Shown in pieces: positions 16,741-25,775 of a stretch of DNA of 64,000 bases. The stretch is from assembly GCA_910585455.1 (NCBI GenBank), contig CAJUEL010000004.1, positions 84,829 to 148,828 on the forward strand, read 5' to 3'. The notes under the pieces are model-generated. The model searched no databases. It saw only the letters and a program-made list of their open reading frames with translations, and had not been told where the DNA came from. This DNA comes from an uncultured Eisenbergiella sp. (GTDB taxonomy: Bacteria; Bacillota; Clostridia; Lachnospirales; Lachnospiraceae). Numbering within the stretch: position 1 is the first letter of the stretch; the number at the start of each line of letters is the position of its first letter. The position numbers and the translations under genes are program-made.

Positions 16741-17657
16741 CACCCCTTTACAGCCCCCAGCGTAACGCCTTTCACAAAATATTTCTGCAAAAAAGGATAT
16801 ACCACCAGAATCGGAACAGAAGCCACAATGGTGACCGCCGCCCGGATGGATGTGGGCGTGATCGTATTGGCGACCTGCGCCTCCTGCCCGAATATGCTGG
16901 AATTATCACGCCCGGACTGGGAAGCGGAGGAAAGCAGCTTCATCATCTCATACTGCAGGGTGGTCAGATTATCCTTGCTGGACGCGTAGAGGAAGGTGTC
17001 AAACCACTGGTTCCACGCTCCGACCGCACACCATAATGCGATTGTCGCCAGCACCGGCTTACAGCAGGGAATGACAATCTGCCAATAGCACCTGAAATAC
17101 CCTGCGCCGTCCACCATGGCCGCCTCTGTCAGGCTTTCCGGCAGCTGCTGCATGAACGATTTGATGACGATGACATTGTATACGCCAAGCACCCCCGGAA
17201 TGATATACACCCAAAAGCTGTTGAGCAGATGCAGCTCCTTGATCAGAAAGTAAGTGGGGATCAGCCCCGCCGAAACATACATCGTCACCAGAAAATAGGC
17301 CGTGATGAATTTCTTTCCAACCAGCTCCTTCCGGGACAGCACATAGGCCACCAGGGAGCTGACCGCCACTCCCAGCAGCGTGGACAGCACCGTCCGAAGA
17401 ACCGAATTGACCGCCGCCGTCGCCATCAGCTTATTTTTAAAGACCGACTGGTAGCTGTAAAGTGAAAATACCCGGGGAAACAGGGTAATGCCGCCGCGCA
17501 GGGTATCCTGTGCGTCATTGAAGGAAACGGCGATCGTATTCCAGAAGGGATACAGCATGACCACGATCACGAACAGCATGACCAGGCCGTTTACGATATT
17601 GAATACCTTGTCGCTGGTACTCATTTTTCTGTGTTTTCCTGCCACTTTATTTTTCAT
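16740..17657 (-). CDS. Carbohydrate ABC transporter permease (LplC/YtcP type)
   Basis: The second membrane subunit of a CUT1 sugar importer, 305 residues with six predicted helices. The cytoplasmic EAA loop LTEAAMVDGAGYFRCYWQIV (about 190-209) docks the shared ATPase. The C-terminus PFLQKYFVKGVTLGAVKG is diagnostic of the LplC/AraQ-like branch. It is the last gene of SBP-permease-permease. The ATPase is not encoded here, as is usual for this family, which uses a shared MsmK-type ATPase. Confidence 0.92.
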   Translation of the reverse strand: MKNKVAGKHRKMSTSDKVFNIVNGLVMLFVIVVMLYPFWNTIAVSFNDAQDTLRGGITLFPRVFSLYSYQSVFKNKLMATAAVNSVLRTVLSTLLGVAVSSLVAYVLSRKELVGKKFITAYFLVTMYVSAGLIPTYFLIKELHLLNSFWVYIIPGVLGVYNVIVIKSFMQQLPESLTEAAMVDGAGYFRCYWQIVIPCCKPVLATIALWCAVGAWNQWFDTFLYASSKDNLTTLQYEMMKLLSSASQSGRDNSSIFGQEAQVANTITPTSIRAAVTIVASVPILVVYPFLQKYFVKGVTLGAVKG

Positions 17658-17711
17658 ATCAGAACCATACCTTTCTGTAATCTGCGAATTTGCGCACGGA
17701 AAATTTCCGCC

Positions 17712-18611
17712 TTACATCAGGCTGCTTTCGCCCAGCTTATTGGCTACCGCGTTTGTGCCGAACACCAGAATCAGGGAAATCACGGACTTAAATATGCCCG
17801 CCGCCGTCGCCAGGGAATAATTTCCGATATTCATGCCGTATTTCAGGACGAAAATATCAAGGGTCTGGGACACATCCTGCAAAAGGCCGCCGCCCAACAG
17901 ATACGGAATTTCAAAGCTGGTATTCAACACCCACCCCAGATTCATGATCATCAGCACCACGATCGTGGGACGGATGCCTGGCAGCGTCACATGCCACATT
18001 CTCTGGAACCGGTTCGCCCCGTCCAGCTGCGCCGCCTCATACATGTCCTGATCGATGCCCGCGATGGCCGCGATATAAATGATGGAATTCCACCCGGTTT
18101 CCTTCCAGATGCTTGCAAAGGTCGCCACCCACCAAAAGTATTTTTGTTCCCCCAAAAACAGAATCGGGCTTTTGGTTATGTGCAGCGCCGACAGGAAATT
18201 GTTCACCATGCCATCGCTGGCCAGCATGTTGGAAATCAGGGAAGTGACAATGATCCAGCTCAAAAAGTGCGGCAGATAAGACACGGTCTGGGTGATTTTC
18301 TTAAATCCTGCCGACCTGATTTCATTTAAAAGCAGCGCGAATACGATCGCGAATACCGTTCCAAATACCAGATTCATCAAAGACATGCCCAGCGTGTTGC
18401 GCATGCTCCGCCAGAACTCCATATCCCCAAACAAAAACTGGAATTGTCTAAGCCCCACAAAATCCGAACCCGCGTACCCCTTGGCGGGCTTGAAATTCTG
18501 GAATGCCATAATCCATCCTTTCAGAGGATAGTAGGAAAAAATGAACGTATAAATCATGCACGGGATGATCATGATGAAAAGCGTTTTTTGCGCGAGCAGC
18601 TTTTTTTTCAT
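17712..18611 (-). CDS. ABC transporter permease (LplB/YtmP type)
   Basis: The first membrane subunit of the importer, 299 residues. The N-terminus has the typical IPCMIYTFIFSYYPLKGWIMAF helix and periplasmic loop, and YEAAQLDGANRFQRMWHVTL (about 205-224) is the EAA loop. The ATG at 18611 follows GGAGGAGGTG. It lies between the binding-protein gene, with a strong intercistronic hairpin, and the second permease (54-bp gap). Confidence 0.92.
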   Translation of the reverse strand: MKKKLLAQKTLFIMIIPCMIYTFIFSYYPLKGWIMAFQNFKPAKGYAGSDFVGLRQFQFLFGDMEFWRSMRNTLGMSLMNLVFGTVFAIVFALLLNEIRSAGFKKITQTVSYLPHFLSWIIVTSLISNMLASDGMVNNFLSALHITKSPILFLGEQKYFWWVATFASIWKETGWNSIIYIAAIAGIDQDMYEAAQLDGANRFQRMWHVTLPGIRPTIVVLMIMNLGWVLNTSFEIPYLLGGGLLQDVSQTLDIFVLKYGMNIGNYSLATAAGIFKSVISLILVFGTNAVANKLGESSLM

Positions 18612-18635
18612 GCTGACACCTCCTCCAATCTAATT

Positions 18636-18675
18636 TTGAAAGCCGGCAGGAGACCGCTATTTCTCCTGCCGGCTT
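18636..18675 (-). terminator. Intercistronic hairpin after the binding-protein gene
   Basis: AAGCCGGCAGGAGA pairs perfectly with TCTCCTGCCGGCTT (14 bp, 8-nt loop), followed by TCAAAATT rather than a full T-run. Placed between binding protein and permeases, it probably acts as a leaky terminator and 3' mRNA stabiliser, giving more binding protein than permease. Confidence 0.75.
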
Positions 18676-18692
18676 AGCTGTTTCTCCTTTTA

Positions 18693-20486
18693 TTATTTTG
18701 ACATCTTCTCGGCAATCTGTCTGTCAATTTCTGTCTGATAGGATTCCAGATCCAGCGCGTTGAACTCTTTTAAGTACGCCTCCCAGAGGGATTCATACTC
18801 TGCTTCGTCCTTCGCCAGAATCATCTTGGCAAAGTTCTTCGAGCACACGTCCACAATCTTCTCGTTCGTGACGGCCGCCGCGCTTCCATCCTCCAGGGAC
18901 ATGCCCCACACCGGATAATAAGCCTTGCGCACTACCGGGTCGGAATGCATCTCGGCAGGGTAGTCGATATCGTAGCCCTTTAAGAAGGCCTGGTCAAATT
19001 CCCCCTGCGCCGCCAGATATTCTGCAGCGGAGCAGTTCGGATTCACGGGCATGCCGTCCTCCTGATAAACGCCCTCCAGAGCCGGGCAGTAATTCACCAG
19101 CGTGCCGCCGGTCTGGTCGCGGTTCTTTTCCGTATCCTGCACAAGAGCCCGTCTCTCTGCCGTCAGAGCCCTGCTGCTGCCGTCCTCGCTGTAATTCCAG
19201 TCGGTTCCTTCCTCGCCCCACTGTAAGTAGTCCTGTACCTCTCTCTGCAGCATCCAGTCAAAGTAAGCGAGGATGCGGTCAGGGTTCTCACAGTTTACGG
19301 AAATCATCACGGAGTTATTCGCGGCAGGCAGGCCGTTGGAGCCGTCTATGTAGCCGTCCTTCACGCCGGGATCCGTGATGGGCAGAGCGATATAAGTGCG
19401 CTCGAACTTGCCGTCCGCCTTTAACAGGTTATTGGCGCTCTGGAAATTCCAGTTCTGGTCAAAGAAGCCCAGCACGGCGCCTGTCGTAATATTGGCGATG
19501 TATTCGTCATAGCTCTGGGTCAGGGACTCCGCACGGATCACGCCCTTCTGGTACTCCTCGCTCAGCTTCTTATAGAAGTTGTGCGCCGTATCGCTGACCT
19601 GATAGAAGGATGTCTCCAGGGTATCCTGATCCACGAAGATATTGCCCTCGTTGCTGACGCCCAGCAGGTTCTGCGCCGGATTTAACAAGGACCAGTTCCG
19701 CCAGCCGTCTGCCAGCATTTCAAAGCCCATGGTTTTCACACCGTCAATTTCAGGGTGCTTTTCCATATAGTCCTCAATCAGAGTGAAGTACTCGTCCAGC
19801 GTATGCACCTCCGGATAGCCCGCTTCCGCCAGCACATCCTTCTGGATATAGAAGCCGATTCCGCACTCAAAGATCGGCGGCGCGTCGGTCAATTCATTCG
19901 TAAACCAGCCGTAAATGGGCAGTCCGTAAATATGGCCGTCCGCCTGCTCCAGATATTTCAGGGTAGGACCGTACCATTTCATCAGATTCGGGTACTTCGG
20001 AATATAATCCTCCAGCGGAATCGCCGCGCCCGCATCCATAAACTTGGGAGCCGCATCGCCCGCGAAAATCAAATCCGGATATTCGCCTCCCGCGATCATG
20101 ACGCCGATCTTCTGGTCCAGATCGCCCACCAGAAATTCATAATCCAGCGTCACACCGGTCAGCTCCTGAATCCTGCTGATCACCGGGTTGTCATCTGCCG
20201 GGTCCTGACCGGCGTCGCGGACAAAATAGGTATAGGTGACCGGATCGCCGGCATCCGCCATGGGAGCAAGTCCCCCGTAATTGCCGTCGGAGGAAGCCTC
20301 ACCGTCAGCTGCAGCGCCGTCGTCTGATGTCTGCGCCTCCGAATCTTCTGCATCCTCCTGTTTGGCAGCCGGCTGCGCATCCGGCGTGCTGCCGGCTCCC
20401 GCATCCTGACCGCTGTTGCCACAGCCGACAGCCGCAAATGCCATGGCCGCCGCCATCAATACCGCAAGAAATTTTTTCATCTTCAT
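18693..20486 (-). CDS. Extracellular solute-binding lipoprotein of the sugar ABC importer (LplA type)
   Basis: Captures the sugar outside the cell. The precursor is 597 residues. The lipoprotein signal ends in the lipobox FAAVGC with Cys22, followed by a long Asp/Ala/Glu/Ser-rich flexible linker (about 25-75). The binding fold starts at DPVTYTYFVRD, and its large size suits the LplA-like oligosaccharide subfamily. The ATG at 20486 follows GGAAGGAG. Together with the two permeases and the YesM/YesN pair upstream it makes a complete sensor-transporter module; the likely substrate is a xylan or pectin oligosaccharide, inferred from the surrounding hydrolases. Confidence 0.92.
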   Translation of the reverse strand: MKMKKFLAVLMAAAMAFAAVGCGNSGQDAGAGSTPDAQPAAKQEDAEDSEAQTSDDGAAADGEASSDGNYGGLAPMADAGDPVTYTYFVRDAGQDPADDNPVISRIQELTGVTLDYEFLVGDLDQKIGVMIAGGEYPDLIFAGDAAPKFMDAGAAIPLEDYIPKYPNLMKWYGPTLKYLEQADGHIYGLPIYGWFTNELTDAPPIFECGIGFYIQKDVLAEAGYPEVHTLDEYFTLIEDYMEKHPEIDGVKTMGFEMLADGWRNWSLLNPAQNLLGVSNEGNIFVDQDTLETSFYQVSDTAHNFYKKLSEEYQKGVIRAESLTQSYDEYIANITTGAVLGFFDQNWNFQSANNLLKADGKFERTYIALPITDPGVKDGYIDGSNGLPAANNSVMISVNCENPDRILAYFDWMLQREVQDYLQWGEEGTDWNYSEDGSSRALTAERRALVQDTEKNRDQTGGTLVNYCPALEGVYQEDGMPVNPNCSAAEYLAAQGEFDQAFLKGYDIDYPAEMHSDPVVRKAYYPVWGMSLEDGSAAAVTNEKIVDVCSKNFAKMILAKDEAEYESLWEAYLKEFNALDLESYQTEIDRQIAEKMSK

Positions 20487-20540
20487 AATTCTTTCTCCTT
20501 CCCTGAAATTTGACCCCAACCTTTTTCATTGGATGAGTCT

Positions 20541-20546
20541 ATTATA
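20541..20546 (-). promoter_or_regulatory. Candidate -10 of the importer operon
   Basis: TATAAT on the minus strand (forward ATTATA), 55 bp before the binding-protein start codon. No good -35 is present at 16-18 bp, which suits a promoter dependent on the AraC-type response regulator encoded just upstream. Confidence 0.4.
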
Positions 20547-20625
20547 GGGGAACAGAAAAAATTAATCATTCCTGCTATTAATGGGAAAATTCCACTTTTT
20601 ACACCTTTTTTCTGCGCAAATATTG

Positions 20626-22161
20626 CTATTTTTGCAAATCTTGTTTTCTGTACTCGGCGGGCGTACAGCCTGCGCTTTCCGTGAATTTCATCACGAAATA
20701 CTTGCTTTCCGCAAAGCCGACCTCCTCCGCAATTTCATAGACCCTCTTATCCGTCTGCAAAAGCAGCCTTTTGGCCTCCTCAATCCGCAGACCGGTTAAA
20801 TATTGCCGGAAGCTCATTCCGGTGGCCTTTTGAAAGCATCTCCCCAGGTATGCCGCGTTCACATAGCAGGCCTCCGCAACATCCTTTAACGTGATGGATT
20901 CTCTGAAATGTCCGCCCACATATGCCACCGCTTTCTCACCCACATCCCCTGTCCTGCGTCTGCCCTCCTCCAGGACCTGCGAGAAAACCATGGAAATCTG
21001 CCGCCAGATTTCCGTTCTCCACACATCCTTTCTGGGAAAATACTGGGAATCCCGCATATCCACCGGGGATAAATCCCGGCATTCCGTTTGCTCCTCTGCC
21101 AGAATATCCAGCAGCAGATAATAGATGCGATAGTTGATTTCCTGGAGATTGACCACATCCAGACGTTTTTGCGCGATCTCCCTGTCCATTTCCTGCCAGA
21201 CAGCCGCCAGACGGTCCGCATCCCGCTCTGCCATGGCCTGCCTGATCTCATTCATATAAAAGGCCTCGTTTTTCAGCCTTCGTTCCTCTCCTGCCTGTTC
21301 CGTCCGCGCAGCTGCATCTTCGGAAATAACCAGGTCCGTCCCCCAGAAAACTTCGGTCATGATGCGATATAAGCCGGCATCATACTGGCTCCGGAATGTC
21401 CCCTCCTCCCTGCGGAAGAGTTGTTCATCCACGGAAACCGCACATACCCAGCCGCGCTGTTTTAAGTGATAGGCGATATGCCGGCAAAAAAGCATGCTGC
21501 TGCGCTGGTATTCATCCAGCGTCCCGCGCGCTAATAAATAGGAAAAAACGCTTCCCCTGTTTCGCAAAAACGCTTCCTTCCCTCCGGGCATCTTCTCCTC
21601 CAGCGCCTGCCGGACCGTATCCATTCTACCCGCGCCCTCCTGTCCAGGCGAAATCGCAACGCAGTGCAGCACCAGAAAATCCTGCAGCTCCTTACGGCTC
21701 CCATTCCCGCTGTGAAACAATTTCATGACAAGCTCTGCCTGTCTGCCGATCTGGGAGCCGGTTTCCCTGCTGGCACGCCTGTCCAGGCTTTCCTTAAGCT
21801 TGATCAGAAGCCGTTCCACTTCCTCCTCATCCACAGGCTTGACCAGATAATCCTTCACGCCATAGCGCAGCGCCTCTCTGGCGTACCCGAAATCGCTGTA
21901 GCCGGAAAGCATCACCACATAAGGCAGCTTTTCTGCCTCCACCGATTCGGAAAGCGCTTTTAAAAAACCAAGCCCGTCCAATACCGGCATGCACACATCC
22001 AGGAAAATCAAATCCACAGGCTTTTGCGCAAGCTGCTCCAGCGCATCCCGCCCGTTTTTGGCCACCGCGGATATCCCAAAGCCCAATCCGTTAAAATCCA
22101 CGATCCGCGAGAAATGGCTGCGGATTGTTTTTTCATCGTCCACGATCATGATCGAGTACAT
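20626..22161 (-). CDS. YesN-type response regulator (REC plus AraC DNA-binding domain)
   Basis: The 511-residue regulator has an N-terminal receiver (MYSIMIVDDEKT; phospho-acceptor Asp in LIFLDVCMPVLDG near residue 56; KPVDEEEVERLL near 105), a long middle linker domain, and a C-terminal AraC-type pair of helix-turn-helix motifs (ITLKDVAEACYVNAAYLGRC; VYEIAEEVGFAESKYFVMKF). The ATG at 22161 lies inside the 3' end of the kinase gene (29-bp overlap), showing translational coupling. A 91-codon upstream reading was rejected because it only retraces the kinase gene. It probably activates the importer operon 140 bp downstream. Confidence 0.93.
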   Translation of the reverse strand: MYSIMIVDDEKTIRSHFSRIVDFNGLGFGISAVAKNGRDALEQLAQKPVDLIFLDVCMPVLDGLGFLKALSESVEAEKLPYVVMLSGYSDFGYAREALRYGVKDYLVKPVDEEEVERLLIKLKESLDRRASRETGSQIGRQAELVMKLFHSGNGSRKELQDFLVLHCVAISPGQEGAGRMDTVRQALEEKMPGGKEAFLRNRGSVFSYLLARGTLDEYQRSSMLFCRHIAYHLKQRGWVCAVSVDEQLFRREEGTFRSQYDAGLYRIMTEVFWGTDLVISEDAAARTEQAGEERRLKNEAFYMNEIRQAMAERDADRLAAVWQEMDREIAQKRLDVVNLQEINYRIYYLLLDILAEEQTECRDLSPVDMRDSQYFPRKDVWRTEIWRQISMVFSQVLEEGRRRTGDVGEKAVAYVGGHFRESITLKDVAEACYVNAAYLGRCFQKATGMSFRQYLTGLRIEEAKRLLLQTDKRVYEIAEEVGFAESKYFVMKFTESAGCTPAEYRKQDLQK

Positions 22162-24004
22162 CCTGTTCCCCCTTCTGTCTCCGGCAAAAAGCCTCCCCAT
22201 ATGTCGCGGGAATCCGTATTGTACATACGGTGCCCTTTCCCTGCGTGCTTTCCATATCAAACGCGAAATTCTCTCCGTAGTATAAAACAAGCCTCCGGTA
22301 CACATTCCAGATTCCCACGCTGTGACCGCCATCCTCGTTCTTCTTAAGCATATCCTGCAGCTGCCTGAGCTTTTCCTTTGGCATGCCGCCCCCGTTGTCC
22401 GCCACCCGGATCTCCAGCGTATTCTCTGCCCCATCAGGGCCGTTTATGCAGGATGCCTCTATCTTCACCCAGCGATCATCGGAAATCGCCTCCACGCCAT
22501 GGATGCAGGCATTTTCCACCAGAGGCTGGAGAATCATCTTCGGAAGCATGCAGTCATAAGCCTCCCCGGAAATCTCAATTTCATAGGAAAATTCGTCCTC
22601 AAAACGATAATTCTGTATATATAAAAACTCATCCAGAAAATTGATCTCCTCCCGCAGCGTGATGATGTTATCCCTCCATTCGATGATATGCCGGAACATT
22701 TTCGCCATATATTTGATGACTCCCGCCGTTTCCCGCTCCCCCTTCGCCAGCGCTTTTAAGCGGATGCTCTCCAACGCATTGAACATGAAATGAGGATTCA
22801 CCTGGGACTGCAGCGCCTGAAGCTTCGCCTGATTCGTCTCCTTCTCCAATTCCATCTGCTTCATTTCCGCCTTATATTCATTCTCAATCAGCTCTTTGAG
22901 CTGGGCGCTCATCTGATTGATGCTTTGCTGCAAAATGCCGATTTCATCCTTTCCCTCCTCCGGCATTGGCATCTGAACGAAATTGCCCCTCGCGATATCC
23001 TCAGACTGCGCCACAAGTCCCCGCATCCGCTTGCTGATGCTGCTCGAAATCATGCACACACATGCCAGGCCAAACAGCAGGCACAGAACGGAAACGCCCA
23101 CGGTCAGCTGTCTGCCCTGCGCAAACTCCTCCGAAATCAGCTTTGAGTCATAGATGCCATACAGGGTCAGCGGAAAGCTGCCGATCGTTCTTTCTAAAAC
23201 CACCAGCCCCTTCCTGTCTTCAACCGTGCCGCTGTCAAAAAATTCCGGCACATCCCTGTCGCTGTAGCCCGACGCCGCAGTCACAACACATCCGTTCCGG
23301 TCCACAAGGAGCATGTTGTCAAATAAATTGCTTTCCTTCAAAATACTTTTCAGATAGTCTCTGTCCACATCAAGGCGCAAAAGCTTGGCATACTTCGCAT
23401 ACTGCCTGTAATAATCCATCCTGTACAGAATGCTCATGCTGCGGTTCCCCTGGGCCTTCTGGAGCCTTGCATCCTCATGGGCCGTCCTTAAGCAGACATC
23501 CTCCCCCTCCGCCAGGGGCTCAACATGCAGATAATCCAGCTTTTCCCCCAGCGCCTCCATGTCCATATCCTCCATGCGCTTCACATAAGGGCTGTTAAAC
23601 AGGGTCGCATTATCCGTATAGATGCTGATGCTCCTGATCTGTCCTACAGAGGACATATTGTCCATGAAAAACTTCTGGAGCCTTTCCTGATACTGAATCA
23701 AAAATTCCAGATCCCCGCTGTACTCATAATCCAGGCATTCGTACAGCATTTCGTTTCTCTCATAGCTTCTCGCCAAAGATAAAATCTCTGACAGAGCACT
23801 ATTAATCCGATCGGCCTTATCATCCATTCCCTCATTGATTTTCTGCAGCATCTCCTCCTGGAGCTTCCATTCCGTCTGCCAGTAATAAACCACGTTCTGC
23901 AATGCCAGCGGAATGACCGCACTGAAAAAAAACAGTATGAAGCACTTTTGTACAAAGGCCATACTGTTGAAAAAGGAGTCGATTTTATGCAGCAATGTCT
24001 TCAC
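22133..24004 (-). CDS. YesM-type sensor histidine kinase
   Basis: A membrane kinase of 623 residues from the GTG at 24004, which is preceded by AGGGGGAT; an alternative GTG at 24025 has no ribosome site. One helix is near residues 15-35 (CFILFFFSAVIPLALQ), followed by a large extracellular sensor domain, a second helix near 280-305, a HAMP linker (SKRMRGLVAQSEDIA), then the His_kinase box QVNPHFMFNALESI with the phospho-histidine, and the ATPase domain (LVENACIHG; VADNGGGMP). Partner of the overlapping YesN-type gene, with a likely extracellular oligosaccharide signal. Confidence 0.93.
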   Translation of the reverse strand: MKTLLHKIDSFFNSMAFVQKCFILFFFSAVIPLALQNVVYYWQTEWKLQEEMLQKINEGMDDKADRINSALSEILSLARSYERNEMLYECLDYEYSGDLEFLIQYQERLQKFFMDNMSSVGQIRSISIYTDNATLFNSPYVKRMEDMDMEALGEKLDYLHVEPLAEGEDVCLRTAHEDARLQKAQGNRSMSILYRMDYYRQYAKYAKLLRLDVDRDYLKSILKESNLFDNMLLVDRNGCVVTAASGYSDRDVPEFFDSGTVEDRKGLVVLERTIGSFPLTLYGIYDSKLISEEFAQGRQLTVGVSVLCLLFGLACVCMISSSISKRMRGLVAQSEDIARGNFVQMPMPEEGKDEIGILQQSINQMSAQLKELIENEYKAEMKQMELEKETNQAKLQALQSQVNPHFMFNALESIRLKALAKGERETAGVIKYMAKMFRHIIEWRDNIITLREEINFLDEFLYIQNYRFEDEFSYEIEISGEAYDCMLPKMILQPLVENACIHGVEAISDDRWVKIEASCINGPDGAENTLEIRVADNGGGMPKEKLRQLQDMLKKNEDGGHSVGIWNVYRRLVLYYGENFAFDMESTQGKGTVCTIRIPATYGEAFCRRQKGEQDVLDHDRGR

Positions 24005-24141
24005 GCTTCTATCCCCCTGCACCACAGGCTCACGATTTCATCCGCAGTAACAGTGCAGACAGGTAAAACTCTTACCATCTGCACTCCGGTTTCATTATAG
24101 CATCCCGAAATACGGATGACAAGGCTCCCTGTGCAGGTCCC

Positions 24142-25632
24142 CTATCCCTTTTTTGCAAACTGCACCGGCGCTATCCGTTCCGTGAGCGGGCGCATCTGGT
24201 ACTCCGGGAACTGTTCCAGAAGCTCCTCAAGGCACAGCGCCGTGTTATCCACCACATCGTGCGCCAGCATGACCACCTTTTTGCGTCCCAGCGTGGAGGA
24301 GGTGGCGTTTTCGATCAGCTTTTGCGGCGTGGACTTTTTGACTGCGTCCTCCAGGCTCGCGTTCCAGTCAAAATAAATATATCCGTTTTCGGTCATTTTC
24401 TCCACGATTTCCTCCCGCACATCCCCGTTATAGACGTTGATGCTTCCGCCGGGAAAGCGGAAAAGCTTCGCCTCCACTCCCGTCACATCAAGAACCGTCT
24501 GCCGGGCAGTCTCAAAATCCTCAAGATAGCTTTCCGCGCTGGCATAGATTTTGTTGTAGTCATGATTATTGCAATGAATGCCGATGGTATGCCCCTCTGC
24601 CACGATCCGCCGCGCGACCTCCGGATGCTTTTTCACGCTTTCCCCAATCACAAAAAAAGTCGCTTTGATATCGTGTTCCTTCAAAATATCCAACACCGTA
24701 CAGGTATTTTGAGCGGAAGGACCGTCGTCAAAGGTCAGGTACATGGTTTTGGGGCGAAAAAAAAGCGTGATGCCATCCACGATCCCCTGCGCCAGCTTTT
24801 CCTGATACTCTGCCGTCATAAGCTGCGCGCATTCCGCCGGGTTGGTCAAAAAACCCGTTTCAATCAGGCAGGCGGGCATCCGGGTCTGTCCCGTCACACA
24901 AAGCTGCGCATCATCCCGCAGTTCCCGCTCCTGTGCCCCCGTACTTTTTAACGTATACTTATGTACGAGCTTTGCCAGCCGTTTGCTGTCCCTGCTCACA
25001 TCCGTTCCGTCATACCAGGTTTCCATGCCGGTCACACCTGTATCCTCACAGCTGTTCTGATGAATGCTGATATAAGCGTCCGCCACGCACAGATTCGCCA
25101 GCCGCGCCCGTTCCTCCTTCGCCATATAGACATCGTCCGTTCTGGTCATCAGAACCAGGAACCCCGCCTCCCTCAGCTTTTCCTGCACCAGACGCGCGAT
25201 GGCAAGATTGACGTCCTTCTCCAGCGCCCCCGCTACAGCGCAGCCCTCATCCATGCCGCCATGTCCCGGGTCCACCACGATCAACGGCGCCACGCGTGTC
25301 AGGGCGGACTTTAAGACAGCTCCTGCTCCTGTCGTCCCCTGCTGCCCGGTATCCGCCGTCTCTTCTTTGGCGATCGTGTTGCCGGAAACGCTTCCCGCTC
25401 CCAGCTCCCCAAGCCGCTCCTCCGCCGTATTGCCAAGCCCTGCTTCGTCAGCCAGCTTCTCCACATCCGGATTTTCCGGCGCCGCCATCACCACCCGCGC
25501 CACATACATGGAAAAAATGCCTGCCGCCAGAAGCAGCGCCAGAATTCCTGCCGCTGACTGCCCCCGCCTTTTGCGCTGTCTTCCTTTCCCTTTTCTTTGC
25601 CTTCTTCTCTCTTCATTCCTTCTTTTGCACAT
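24142..25632 (-). CDS. Fusion of N-acetylmuramoyl-L-alanine amidase (Amidase_3) and polysaccharide deacetylase (CE4)
   Basis: Two peptidoglycan enzymes in one 496-residue chain. A very basic cytoplasmic tail (residues 1-26) precedes a membrane anchor (AAGILALLLAAGIFSMYVA). The amidase domain (about 110-290) has the zinc motifs DPGHGG, E in ALEKDVN, SIHQNS and CLIETGFLTN. The NodB deacetylase (about 295-475) has TFDDGPS, the IGIHCNNHD metal histidines, RFPGGS and MLAHDV. The ATG at 25632 follows GGGGGAG. It would cut stem peptides from the glycan and deacetylate sugars at one place. Similar fusions may exist elsewhere; I cannot tell how common they are. Confidence 0.9.
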   Translation of the reverse strand: MCKRRNEERRRQRKGKGRQRKRRGQSAAGILALLLAAGIFSMYVARVVMAAPENPDVEKLADEAGLGNTAEERLGELGAGSVSGNTIAKEETADTGQQGTTGAGAVLKSALTRVAPLIVVDPGHGGMDEGCAVAGALEKDVNLAIARLVQEKLREAGFLVLMTRTDDVYMAKEERARLANLCVADAYISIHQNSCEDTGVTGMETWYDGTDVSRDSKRLAKLVHKYTLKSTGAQERELRDDAQLCVTGQTRMPACLIETGFLTNPAECAQLMTAEYQEKLAQGIVDGITLFFRPKTMYLTFDDGPSAQNTCTVLDILKEHDIKATFFVIGESVKKHPEVARRIVAEGHTIGIHCNNHDYNKIYASAESYLEDFETARQTVLDVTGVEAKLFRFPGGSINVYNGDVREEIVEKMTENGYIYFDWNASLEDAVKKSTPQKLIENATSSTLGRKKVVMLAHDVVDNTALCLEELLEQFPEYQMRPLTERIAPVQFAKKG

Positions 25633-25775
25633 AAAAAGCTCCCCCGTATCCGTCATAAAGGATTTTCAATCATCCCGTTATATCCATCATACGCGGAAGC
25701 TGCATCAGAATATCATCATTTTTGCATCAAAGTTGCATCATTTGTAACAACTGTAACCTGTCTGAGCTGTTACCA

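Noticed and set aside
22162..22434. 91-codon N-terminal extension of the YesN-type regulator
   Set aside because: It lies wholly within the kinase 3' end in another frame, and receiver domains start at MYSIMIVDDE.
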